A DNA stretch of 64,000 bases from positions 51,768,858-51,832,857 of the forward strand of contig OZ022503.1 of assembly GCA_963989385.1 (NCBI GenBank), written 5' to 3'. Positions 1-7,627 of the stretch are shown piece after piece. Source of the DNA: Ctena decussata. Taxonomy: Eukaryota > Mollusca > Bivalvia > Lucinida > Lucinidae. A program made the position numbers and the translations under genes. Within the stretch, counting starts at the first letter, position 1, and each line of letters opens with the position of its first letter. The notes beneath the pieces are model-generated. The model worked only from the letters and a program-made list of their open reading frames with translations. It was not told the DNA's origin and searched no databases.

Positions 1-201
1 TGATGATGGATGATGACTTGTGATTTTACGTCCTTTTCAACAGTATTTCAGTTATATCAGGACGACGGAAGGATGATAATGAAAGGCTGTGTGCAATGGA
101 ACCCCGTTTACGGTAGGAAAGATTCTCGCCTCAAGCGGGATTCGAACCCGGTCCGCTAGATCAGTAGGCCAACGCTTAACCCACAGAGCTACCGGGGCTC
201 C
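1..201 (-). mobile_element. SINE-M, tRNA-headed SINE (unit 1)
   Basis: Read on the minus strand, the element starts near 201 with a tRNA-like head (about 198 down to 127) and runs through a short body to a tail of CATCATC-type repeats at 1. The Pol III box B is a perfect GGTTCGAATCC (138-148). Box A is TAGCTCTGTGG (181-191). A weak cloverleaf can be drawn: an acceptor with one mismatch, a 4-bp T stem, a 3-bp D stem and a poor anticodon stem whose loop would carry ACT. It is therefore a retroposon head and not a working tRNA. The body before the tail (ACTGTTGAAAAGGACGTAAAAT) resembles molluscan SINE ends. Retroposition is shown by the 12-bp direct repeat CATGCGACGAGA on both sides, seen complete around the next unit's copy (3802-3813 and 4015-4026). 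No reverse transcriptase is present, so any mobility would need a LINE elsewhere. Confidence 0.88.
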
Positions 202-202
202 C

Positions 203-875
203 ATGCGACGAGAAGAATCAGCCCAGTCTGTGGTAACATTTATGCGTTCACAACATGTATAAACAATCTTGAGCATCATATACTGGAGCGCCGTAAAGTG
301 TGAGAAAGGAATTGACACTAATCGGACTGCATTCGCTTTTACCAAGATGGGGTGAAACCTTGAATATACCTCGTGTCGTGATAAAAAACCAGTCCTATGT
401 TATACGCGTGTCTAGACTGGATGCATGCGCAATCAGAACAGGGTAGACTACACATGAGCGTAGACATATCTTGGCACTTCCTGGTTGCGAATACATATTT
501 TGCTTCAAACATTATGGGCTGCACGCACATTTTTCCTTGCGGAGGCCATTTTAAGTCATGTCGTGATAAAATCAGCCTTATCATACATGCAAAACACATA
601 TGTCCAGACTAGTCTGTGCACTAGCACAAACAGAACTGGGTAGGTGCACTAAGTATGCCTTCTGGGAATCAAACAGTGCACTGCACTTACTCCGACAGAT
701 TACACAGTTGCATAGACTTATCTTGGTACCCAAGTTTGCGTACAGCGTCAAACATATTTTGCCCGCACAAGGCTCATAACTTTCAACACAAGGGATGAGC
801 ATAAAATGCACGTGCAAATATGACCGACCATTGATTGTCTTGATTATAAGAGCCATACCCTTGGAAAATTGCCAC
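203..875. repeat. Internal direct duplication, first half (unit 1)
   Basis: This ~673-bp segment aligns along its whole length with the next one (876-1538). Shared landmarks include 'gacgagaagaatcagcccag', 'ggagcgccgtaaagtgtg', 'ctaatcggactgcattcgct', 'cattatgggctg' and 'atgcacgtgcaaatat'. It differs by many substitutions and small indels, including loss of about 9 bp near 353 after 'ggggtgaaac'. The two halves are far more diverged from each other than equivalent halves in different units, so this duplication is older than the array. No coding or RNA function is recognised. Confidence 0.93.
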
Positions 876-1460
876 ATGTGACGAGAAGAATCAGCCCAGT
901 CTGTGGTAACAGTTATGCGTTCACAACATATGTATAAACAATCTTGAGTATCATACACTGGAGCGCCGTAAAGTGTGCTAAAGGAATTGACACTAATCGG
1001 ACTGCATTCGCTTTAACCAAGATGGGGTGAAACACATTTTTCCTTGCGCATACCTCGTGTCGTGATAAAACCAGTCCTATGTCATACGCAAAACACGCGT
1101 GTATAGACTGGATGCATGCGCAATTAGAACAGGGTAGACTACACATTGGGTAGACATATCTTGGTACTGCCTGGTTACGTATACATACACATTTCCCCAC
1201 AAAAACATTATGGGCTGAACACTCATTTTTCCTTGCGCAGGCCGTTTGAGTCTTGTCGTGATAAAATCAGCCTGATGATGTATGCAAAACACCTAAGTCC
1301 AGACTAGTCTGTGCACTAGCACAATCAGAACAGGGTAGGCGCAATAAGTATGCCTTCTGGGAACCAAACAGTGCACTGCACTTACTCTGACAGACTGCGC
1401 AGTTGCATAGACTTATCTTGGTACCCACTTTTTGCGCATAGCCGCAAACATATTTTGCTC
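375..1460. repeat. Nested ~190-bp sub-repeats, four copies (unit 1)
   Basis: A degenerate module starting 'gtcgtgataaaa', followed by a '(t)ca(g)cc ... atgcaaaacac ... gtc(c/t)agact ... atcagaacagggtag' pattern and then a 'tagac(a/t)tatcttgg(ta/ca)c' block, begins at 375, 560, 1059 and 1255. Spacing within each half is 185 and 196 bp, with about 500 bp between the second and third. The two large halves are thus themselves built from an older two-fold duplication. Copies at 560 and 1255 are preceded by a 'catttttccttgcg' block, and a similar block precedes the copy at 1059. Confidence 0.75.
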
Positions 1461-1538
1461 GGACAAGGTTCATAACGTTCAACAAAAGAGATGAGCCTAA
1501 AATGCACGTGCAAATATTACCGACCCTTGATTATCAAT
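876..1538. repeat. Internal direct duplication, second half (unit 1)
   Basis: This is the tandem partner of 203-875 at a period of 673 bp. Its left junction (about 838-890) matches the sequence around both SINE insertion points and has neither SINE, so it is a paralogous empty site. Similarity to the first half fades around 1530-1545, after 'taccgacccttgattatcaatg'. No gene is recognised in it. Confidence 0.92.
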
Positions 1539-1791
1539 GATGTAACCCAAGAGCTGTTAGATTAACAAACACTTGCCGCAGTAATCCTAAATTTTGGGAT
1601 AGATGTATCTGAGAAATCAGTTTAGAATCAGATCAAGATGTGCAATGCGTCATATCCTATCAGTATTTTTGACACTCTATCGGCTAGTATAAGCACCTGT
1701 TCAAATTTTAGAATAATTACAGTAATTTACAGGTGTCCCAATAGAGAGGGAAAATTAAACCGATGCAAACTGTTTGAACAGCATTACAGTA
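1539..1791. other. Unrecognised spacer (unit 1)
   Basis: About 250 bp of moderately AT-rich sequence between the internal duplication and the GACGTC element pair. I see no open frame, RNA motif or terminal repeat in it. The triplet at about 1579-1581 is a useful unit marker: 'ttgccgcagtaat' in most units but 'ttgccaaagtaat' in units 7, 9, 10, 12, 16 and 17. Confidence 0.6.
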
Positions 1792-2011
1792 CGCCCAGCA
1801 GGCACATGACGTCGTAATGATGTCGAAATGGTGTCACTGTGACGCCCCCATGCCGTATCGACGTCAATACTACGTCAGTCCGACGTCTTGTAACTGCTGG
1901 GCAGTAAAGTATATCCCAGCGGGCGCATGACGTCAGAATGACGTCGATATGTTGTAATCTGGTTGCGTCGACGTCAATGCGACGTCATTATAACGCTGTG
2001 TGCCAGCTGGG
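1792..2011. mobile_element. Pair of short GACGTC-rich inverted-repeat elements (unit 1)
   Basis: Two MITE-like elements lie side by side. The first (about 1793-1902) starts GCCCAGCAGGCACATGACGTC and ends CTGCTGGGC. The second (about 1915-2011) starts CCCAGCGGGCGCATGACGTC and ends with a reverse complement beginning CCCAGCTGGCACA. The ends therefore form short imperfect terminal inverted repeats of a common family. Short direct repeats at the edges, CAGTA around the first and AGTAT around the second, may be target-site duplications. Inside, GACGTC or one-base variants recur at 11-bp steps (1808/1819, 1860/1871/1882, 1929/1940, 1970/1981). No transposase is present, so these would be non-autonomous. 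The superfamily cannot be assigned from the sequence alone. Confidence 0.7.
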
Positions 2012-2334
2012 TAGTATGAATCAATGTGCAGATCTGATCCATCTCTTTGGGCTTTCCATTAGGTATCAGAAAAAAATAATGAAATTAGAAGTCTGTCCAC
2101 AGTCACAACTGAGTATTCTATGTCCACGTTTCATTAGCATCGATCTTCAGACGAAGAAAGCAATTCGATAGGGAAAAGAAATGATGCCAAAATTTGTACA
2201 TTTTGCCAAATTCTACATTTCGATCATACAAAACTAAAATTGACAAGAAAGAATTCATAACTGCCTTTTTAATTTATTTATTATTTTTTATTTGTTTTAA
2301 TTATTGCAGAACTTAAATGTACAGATAATTAGTT
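2012..2334. other. AT-rich spacer (unit 1)
   Basis: No gene is visible. It contains a short degenerate dimer near 2187-2221 ('gccaaaatttgtacatttt' followed by 'gccaaattctacattt') and a strongly T-rich stretch at about 2266-2300. That stretch ends in 'aattattgcag' (units 10 and 17 have 'attgtag'), which looks like a splice acceptor, but no exon can be supported beside it. Confidence 0.6.
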
Positions 2335-2868
2335 GTGTCTGCGTGTGTGTTTTACTGCTCAAATTTTAGTATGTGCTACATAGAAATTTTGGCATGCATT
2401 TATTATTCTAACGGACCACTAGGGTTTAGCTCCCATAAAGTGCGGGTCACTATGGTGCTTATATGGGTTCCATCTGTTTGTGCGACTCCACTTTGGTTGA
2501 AGGTATATCATTGTAGAGTCCGGATGCGCTTAAACAGGCGCACAGGCTGCGACCTTGTACCCATGCCCCTGTGCTTGCGCCACGTCTATGTTGTAGAGAC
2601 AGGCCGCAGTAAAAGTATCAAGGACGCAGTAGACAGACAGTAGACACTTCATTGGACAGTAAGTAGTATACAGAAAACCGCGAACAGCATGCACTTCTTT
2701 TCAGCATGCTCCAAAAGGAAGAGCGAGTAGACAGCGCACAGTAGTCGGTAAACGGTAGACTTTAACGTAGAAAGAAACGTATTTTCCTTCGCACAGCTTA
2801 AAATACATGTATGGGGGGATATAAAAGAAAAAATAATAAAACTAGAAAATAAATAAAGAAAAGCAGGC
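2335..2868. other. Spacer downstream of 5S, with AGTAGAC words and a hairpin (unit 1)
   Basis: There is no recognised gene. An open frame at 2335-2643 begins with GTG, gains amino-acid changes between units and is not credible. AGTAGAC occurs at 2628, 2639 and 2726, with GGTAGAC at 2754. A hairpin with 7-bp arms AGCATGC/GCATGCT and an 11-nt loop spans 2686-2710; the arms are the same in every unit, and the loop changes by one base in units 8-10 and 13-17. The right end (2820-2868) is A-rich on the + strand, so it supplies repeated T-runs downstream of the minus-strand 5S gene. Confidence 0.55.
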
Positions 2869-2872
2869 AAAA
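2869..2872 (-). terminator. Pol III T-run at 5S 3' end (unit 1)
   Basis: On the minus strand the 5S sequence runs straight into TTTT followed by GCC, the usual minimal Pol III stop. Further T-runs follow within about 50 nt (TTTTCTTTATTTATTTTC) and could act as back-ups. The run is present in all 17 units. Confidence 0.55.
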
Positions 2873-2990
2873 CTCTGCAACTCCCGGTATTCCCAGCCGA
2901 TTACCCATCCAAATACTTACCGGGTTCGACGTTGCTTAACTTCGGTGATCGGACGAGAATTGGTGTTTTCAAGGTCATATGGCGGTAGAC
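2871..2990 (-). rRNA. 5S rRNA gene or close 5S relative (unit 1)
   Basis: 5S rRNA is the small RNA of the large ribosomal subunit and is made by Pol III with TFIIIA. Read on the minus strand from 2990, the sequence begins GTCTACCGCCATATGACC and continues through TTGAAAACACC, TCTCGTCCGATCACCGAAG, TTAAGCAACGTCG, ATTTGGATGGGT and CTGGGAATACCGGG. These are the 5S landmarks in the right order, and the length is 120 nt, the usual eukaryotic size. The box A equivalent (AAGTTAAGCAACG) and box C region are recognisable. Helix V pairs perfectly (CCCGGT/ACCGGG). Helix I has two mismatches and a G.U, and the loop D arm relies on G.U pairs. Several changes from typical invertebrate 5S look like C-to-T or G-to-A transitions. 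This copy has two private changes, at 2873 next to the 3' end and at 2898. It could be a variant 5S or an amplified pseudogene. Confidence 0.85.
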
Positions 2991-3002
2991 AACAAAGTAC
3001 CG

Positions 3003-3010
3003 ATTTTTAA
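3003..3010 (-). promoter_or_regulatory. A/T-rich box upstream of 5S (unit 1)
   Basis: On the minus strand TTAAAAAT lies 13-20 nt before the 5S start. Many invertebrate 5S genes carry an upstream TATA-like element that helps TFIIIB placement, usually nearer -30 to -20, so this is only a candidate. Units 10, 13, 14 and 17 have 'aacaatt' in place of 'aacattt' just beyond it. Confidence 0.3.
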
Positions 3011-3090
3011 CATTTCCAAAGTCTACTTTTGAGAGTTTGAGATAAGTAGAATAGTTATAATATCCTGCAGTTTTTGCCACTGAGACACAC

Positions 3091-3165
3091 ATTGCAGGCC
3101 TAGTAGAGCAGTGGTATCAGGCTCTGCGCTGTTTGCAGTTCAGTCTCATCAAGACAGCGAACACA
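3091..3165 (+). other. Possible decayed tRNA-like remnant upstream of 5S (unit 1)
   Basis: TAGAGCAGTGGT (3104-3115) resembles a Pol III box A, and 'gcagttcagtctc' (3135-3147) loosely resembles box B. The interval between them is about 12 bp shorter than in a tRNA. It may be an old, deleted SINE head placed divergently from the 5S gene; chance similarity is also possible. Confidence 0.3.
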
Positions 3166-3170
3166 AAATG

Positions 3171-3211
3171 TTGAATCATCATTGAATCAACGTTGATTCA
3201 ATGTGATTCAA
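3171..3211. repeat. Palindrome with 24-bp perfect core (unit 1)
   Basis: Bases 3180-3203 equal their own reverse complement exactly: 12-base arms CATTGAATCAAC/GTTGATTCAATG with no spacer. A further TTGAATCA on the left (3171-3178) and TGATTCAA on the right (3204-3211) extend it as an imperfect palindrome. It is intact in most units. Unit 2 has a one-base change at the centre, unit 14 has one arm change, and units 13 and 14 lack one base in the left outer arm. Confidence 0.85.
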
Positions 3212-3435
3212 TATTTTGTGATCAGTTGGTGAACTAAAGCAAAGTACCTTCAAGAAGCCTCTTTATCACTAAGTAAAAGTTTGCGCCTCATATAATCAGC
3301 TATGTCTAAAGTAACATGTAACCGTCAATATCAACGTTAATTCAAGGTCATAGTATTTAACGTGAATGACACGCCGTTGTTTCAGCGTTGTGTGTCAGCT
3401 GAGCATGAGCTGTTCAGTTCAATTCTCCTAACGAC
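3212..3435. other. Unrecognised spacer (unit 1)
   Basis: No gene, promoter pair or repeat is recognised. Unit markers include 'aacgtgaatgac' versus 'aacgtggatgac' near 3360 (the latter in units 7, 8, 9, 15 and 16) and 'acgttcccc' versus 'acgtccccc' near 3434 in the same units. Confidence 0.5.
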
Positions 3436-3515
3436 GTTCCCCAAGTGGCACAGCGGTACGTAACCATAGTTGCACGCACTTGTCGCCGTGTTTGCCGGGA
3501 GGCCGGGTGATGGTC
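3436..3515 (+). other. Truncated tRNA-like SINE head, box A only (unit 1)
   Basis: TGGCACAGCGG at 3446-3456 fits the Pol III box A consensus TRGCNNAGYNG. About 45 bp later 'tgccgggaggccgggtgatgg' stands where a box B should be, but the GTTCGA core is missing. It looks like a SINE head that lost its second promoter box before amplification; no tail or target duplication is seen. The rest, to 3598, is AT-rich ('aaatatatatag'). Confidence 0.4.
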
Positions 3516-3610
3516 TAAATATATATAGTGTTGTTTGCCAAAGTGTTGCTTACTACGCGAAAAGAACAAATTCCTTTTTTTGTAATATTACTGCGCATTC
3601 TTTAAGAGCT

Positions 3611-3769
3611 GGAGCGGCTGTAGTGTAGTGTATAACACTCCAGACTACCAATCTAGGGGTCGCAAGATCGATCCCCCGCTTCTCCGGTCTTTCGGATGAG
3701 ACTATAAACCGAGGTCCCGTCTCCATATGAACTCGTTGTTGGTGGGACGTTAAACCCGAGTTCACTCAC
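3611..3769 (+). mobile_element. SINE-P, tRNA-headed SINE (unit 1)
   Basis: The head (3611-3685) begins GGAGCGGCTGTAGTGTAGTG. Its D-arm region GTAGTGTAGTG matches that of tRNA-Val-type genes, and the ends can pair as an acceptor stem (GGAGCGG with CTTCTCC). Box A lies at 3619-3630 and a box B-like AGATCGATCCC at 3665-3675. The body has 'tctttcggatgagactat' and 'aaaccgaggtcccgtct', a central region I associate with widespread invertebrate SINEs (possibly the MetaSINE type). It ends 'gggacgttaaacccgag ... actcactc', a tail typical of molluscan SINEs. A 13-bp direct repeat TCTTTAAGAGCTG (3599-3611 and 3770-3782) flanks it, sharing one base with its start, which supports target-primed insertion. 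It is non-autonomous. Confidence 0.88.
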
Positions 3770-3813
3770 TCTTTAAGAGCTGTACCATCGGAAAAATACC
3801 ACATGCGACGAGA
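3770..3813. other. Link between the two SINEs (unit 1)
   Basis: This 44-bp stretch carries the right target duplication of SINE-P (3770-3782) and the left target duplication of the next SINE-M (3802-3813), with under 20 bp between. It aligns with 838-886 ('attataagagccatacccttgg ... ccacatgtgacgaga') in the second half of the internal duplication, so it is the displaced left end of the first half. Confidence 0.85.
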
Positions 3814-4014
3814 TGATGATGGATGATGACTTGTGATTTTACGTCCTTTTCAACAGTATTTCAGTTATATCAGGACGATGGAAGGATGATAATGAAAGGC
3901 TGTGTGCAATGGAACCCCGTTTACGGTAGGAAAGATTCTCGCCTCAAGCGGGATTCGAATCCGGTACGCTAGATCAGTAGGCCAACGCTTAACCCACAGA
4001 GCTACCGGGGCTCC
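3814..4014 (-). mobile_element. SINE-M (unit 2)
   Basis: 201 bp, with both target duplications visible (3802-3813 and 4015-4026). Box A carries the CTCTGTGG form. The base before the GTTCGA-like core is altered, giving GATTCGAATCC for box B. Confidence 0.88.
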
Positions 4015-5605
4015 CATGCGACGAGAAGAATCAGCCCAGTCTGTGGTAACATTTATGCGTTCACAACATGTATAAACAATCTTGAGCATCATATACTGGA
4101 GCGCCGTAAAGTGTGAGAAAGGAATTGACACTAATCGGACTGCATTCGCTTTTACCAAGATGGGGTGAAACCTTGAATATACCTCGTGTCGTGATAAAAA
4201 ACCAGTCCTATGTTATACGCGTGTCTAGACTGGATGCATGCGCAATCAGAACAGGGTAGACTACACATGAGCGTAGACATATCTTGGCACTTCCTGGTTG
4301 CGAATACATATTTTGCTTCAAACATTATGGGCTGCACGCACATTTTTCCTTGCGGAGGCCATTTTAAGTCATGTCGTGATAAAATCAGCCTTATCATACA
4401 TGCAAAACACATATGTCCAGACTAGTCTGTGCACTAGCACAAACAGAACTGGGTAGGTGCACTAAGTATGCCTTCTGGGAATCAAACAGTGCACTGCACT
4501 TACTCCGACAGATTACACAGTTGCATAGACTTATCTTGGTACCCAAGTTTGCGTACAGCGTCAAACATATTTTGCCCGCACAAGGCTCATAACTTTCAAC
4601 ACAAGGGATGAGCATAAAATGCACGTGCAAATATGACCGACCATTGATTGTCTTGATTATAAGAGCCATACCCTTGGAAAATTGCCACATGTGACGAGAA
4701 GAATCAGCCCAGTCTGTGGTAACAGTTATGCGTTCACAACATATGTATAAACAATCTTGAGTATCATACACTGGAGCGCCGTAAAGTGTGCTAAAGGAAT
4801 TGACACTAATCGGACTGCATTCGCTTTAACCAAGATGGGGTGAAACACATTTTTCCTTGCGCATACCTCGTGTCGTGATAAAACCAGTCCTATGTCATAC
4901 GCAAAACACGCGTGTCTAGACTGGATGCATGCGCAATTAGAACAGGGTAGACTACACATTGGGTAGACATATCTTGGTACTGCCTGGTTACGTATACATA
5001 CACATTTCCCCACAAAAACATTTTGGGCTGAACACTCATTTTTCCTTGCGCAGGCCGTTTGAGTCTTGTCGTGATAAAATCAGCCTGATGATGTATGCAA
5101 AACACCTAAGTCCAGACTAGTATGTGCACTAGCAAAATCAGAACAGGGTAGGCGCAATAAGTATGCCTTCTGGGAACCAAACAGTGCACTGCACTTACTC
5201 TGACAGACTGCGCAGTTGCATAGACTTATCTTGGTACCCACTTTTTGCGCATAGCCGCAAACATATTTTGCTCGGACAAGGTTCATAACGTTCAACAAAA
5301 GAGATGAGCCTAAAATGCACGTGCAAATATTACCGACCCTTGATTATCAATGATGTAACCCAAGAGCTGCAAGATTAACAAACAATTGCCGCAGCAATCC
5401 TAAATTTTGGGATAGATGTATCTGAGAAATCAGTTTAGAATCAGATCAAGATGTGCAATGCGTCATATCCTATCAGTATTTTTGACACTCTATCGGCTAG
5501 TATAAGCACCTGTTCAAATTTTAGAATAATTACAGTAATTTACAAGTGTCCCAATAGAGAGGGAAAATTAAACCGATGCAAACTGTTTGAACAGCATTAC
5601 AGTAC

Positions 5606-5824
5606 GCCCAGCAGGCACATGACGTCGTAATGATGTCGAAATGGTGTCACTGTGACGCCCCCATGCCGTATCGACGTCAATACTAAGTCAGACCGACGTC
5701 TTGTAACTGCTGGGCAGTAAAGTATATCCCAGCGGGCGCATGACGTCAGAATGACGTCGTTATGTTGTAATCTGGTTGCGTCGACGTCAATGCGACGTCA
5801 TTATAACGCTGTGTGCCAGCTGGG
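5606..5824. mobile_element. GACGTC-rich element pair (unit 2)
   Basis: 219 bp. 'tactaagtcagacc' replaces 'tactacgtcagtcc', which breaks one of the 11-bp-spaced ACGTC words. Confidence 0.68.
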
Positions 5825-6684
5825 TAGTATGAATCAATGTGCAGATCTGATCCATCTCTTTGGGCTTTCCATTAGGTATCAGAAAAAAATAATGAAATTA
5901 GAAGTCTGTCCACAGTCACAACTGAGTATTCTATGTCCACGTTTCATTAGCATCGATCTTCAGACGAAGGAAGCAATTCGATAGGGAAAAGAAATGATGC
6001 CAAAATTTGTACATTTTGCCAAATTCTACATTTCGATCATACAAAACTAAAATTGACAAGAAAGAATTCATAACTGCCTTTTTTAATTTATTTATTATTT
6101 TTTATTCGTTTTAATTATTGCAGAACTTAAATGTACAGATAATTAGTTGTGTCTGCGTGTGTGTTTTACTGCTCAAATTTTAGTATGTGCTACATAGAAA
6201 TTTTGGCATGCATTTATTATTCTAACGGACCACTAGGGTTTAGCTCCCATAAAGTGCGGGTCACTATGGTGCTTATATGGGTTCCATCTGTTTGTGCGAC
6301 TCCACTTTGGTTGAAGGTACATCATTGTAGAGTCCGGATGCGCTTAAACAGGCGCACAGGCTGCGACCTTGTACCCATGCCCCTGTGCTTGCGCCACGTC
6401 TATGTTGTAGAGACAGGCCGCAGTAAAATAATCAAGGACGCAGTAGACAGACAGTAGACACTTCATTGGACAGTAAGTAGTATACAGAAAACAGCGAACA
6501 GCATGCACTTCTTTTCAGCATGCTCCAAAAGGAAGAGCGAGTAGACAGCGCACAGTAGTCGGTAAACGGTAGGCTTTAACGTAGAAAGAAACGTATTTTC
6601 CTTCGCACAGCTTAAAATACATGTATGGGGGGATATAAAAGAAAAAATAATAAAACTAGAAAATAAATAAAGAAAAGCAGGCAA

Positions 6685-6804
6685 AAGTCTGCAACTCCCG
6701 GTATTCCCAGACGATTACCCATCCAAATACTTACCGGGTTCGACGTTGCTGAACTTCGGTGATCGGACGAGAATTGGTGTTTTCAAGGTCATATGGCGGT
6801 AGTC
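6685..6804 (-). rRNA. 5S rRNA gene or relative (unit 2)
   Basis: 120 nt. The second 5' base is A rather than T (GACTACC), which removes the second pair of helix I. The box A region reads AAGTTCAGC rather than AAGTTAAGC. With both changes it is among the least likely copies to be functional. Confidence 0.8.
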
Positions 6805-7424
6805 AACAAAGTACCGATTTTTAACATTTCCAAAGTCTACTTTTGAGAGTTTGAGATAAGTAGAATAGTTATAATATCCTGCAGTTTTTGCCACTGAGAC
6901 ACACTTTGCAGGCCTAGTAGAGCAGTGGTATCAGGCTCTGCGCTGTTTGCAGTTCAGTCTCATCAAGACAGCGAACACAAAATGTTGAATCATCATTGAA
7001 TCAACGCTGATTCAATGTGATTCAATATTTTGTGATCAGTTGGTGAACTAAAGCAAAGTACCTTCAAGAAGCCTCTTTATCACTAAGTAAAAGTTTGCGC
7101 CTCATATAATCAGCTATGTCTAAAGTAACATGTAACCGTCAATATCAACGTTAATTCAAGGTCATAGTATTTAACGTGAATGACACGCCGTTGTTTCAGC
7201 GTTGTGTGTCAGCTGAGCATGAGCTGTTCAGTTCAATTCTCCTAACGACGTTCCCCAAGTGGCACAGCGGTACGTAACCATAGTTGCACGCACTTGTCGC
7301 CGTGTTTGCCGGGAGGCCGGGTGATGGTCTAAATATATATAGTGTTGTTTGCCAAAGTGTTGCTTACTACGCGAAAAGAACAAATTCCTTTTTTTGTAAT
7401 ATTACTGCGCATTCTTTAAGAGCT

Positions 7425-7583
7425 GGAGCGGCTGTAGTGTAGTGTATAACACTCCAGACTACCAATCTAGGGGTCGCAAGATCGATCCCCCGCTTCTCCG
7501 GTCTTTCGGATGAGACTATAAACCGAGGTCCCGTCTCCATATGAACTCGTTGTTGGTGGGACGTTAAACCCGAGTTCACTCAC
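7425..7583 (+). mobile_element. SINE-P (unit 2)
   Basis: 159 bp; same element and same flanking TCTTTAAGAGCTG repeat as in unit 1. Confidence 0.87.
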
Positions 7584-7627
7584 TCTTTAAGAGCTGTACC
7601 ATCGGAAAAATACCACATGCGACGAGA

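Larger units (their letters stand above)
1..3813. repeat. Array unit 1 (reference copy)
   Basis: Complete unit of 3,813 bp. Layout: SINE-M 1-201, internal direct duplication 203-1538, unrecognised 1539-1791, GACGTC element pair 1792-2011, AT-rich spacer 2012-2334, further spacer to 2868, 5S gene 2871-2990, 5S upstream region and palindrome 2991-3211, spacer with a box A remnant to 3598, SINE-P 3611-3769, and a 44-bp link that ends in the left target-site duplication of the next SINE-M. The left duplication belonging to this unit's own SINE-M would lie just outside the window. Confidence 0.97.
3814..7627. repeat. Array unit 2
   Basis: 3,814 bp. Distinct changes: an altered SINE-M box B region ('gattcgaatccggtacgct'), an A-to-T change at about 5760, a central change in the palindrome ('caacgctgattc', about 7005), and private changes at the 5S start and in its core. 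Confidence 0.97.

Noticed and set aside
128..198. Functional tRNA gene on the minus strand
   Set aside because: Box B is perfect, but the stems carry mismatches, the anticodon stem is poor, and the sequence continues into a SINE body with a repeat tail and target duplications. It is a SINE head.
581..958. 125-aa open frame on the minus strand, present in every unit
   Set aside because: It spans the junction between the two halves of the internal duplication, overlaps other frames on both strands, and has no recognisable domain. It is kept because the units are nearly identical.
2266..2310. Splice acceptor-like polypyrimidine tract ending in 'attgcag'
   Set aside because: No exon, donor or coding frame can be paired with it. 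AT-rich satellite spacer gives such matches by chance.
2335..2643. 102-aa open frame on the plus strand, present in every unit
   Set aside because: It starts with GTG, not an expected animal start. Differences between units change amino acids (for example Y/H, M/R, T/K), with no sign of protein-level constraint. Its presence in all units follows from the recent amplification.
2820..2827. TATAAAAG, a TATA-box match on the plus strand
   Set aside because: It lies in an A-rich run with no downstream transcript or gene on that strand, and is mutated in unit 13 ('gtattaaag').
2335..2870. A linked spliceosomal snRNA (U1, U2, U4, U5, U6) or histone gene, as found in some 5S arrays
   Set aside because: I looked on both strands for characteristic snRNA segments and for histone coding and found none anywhere in the unit.
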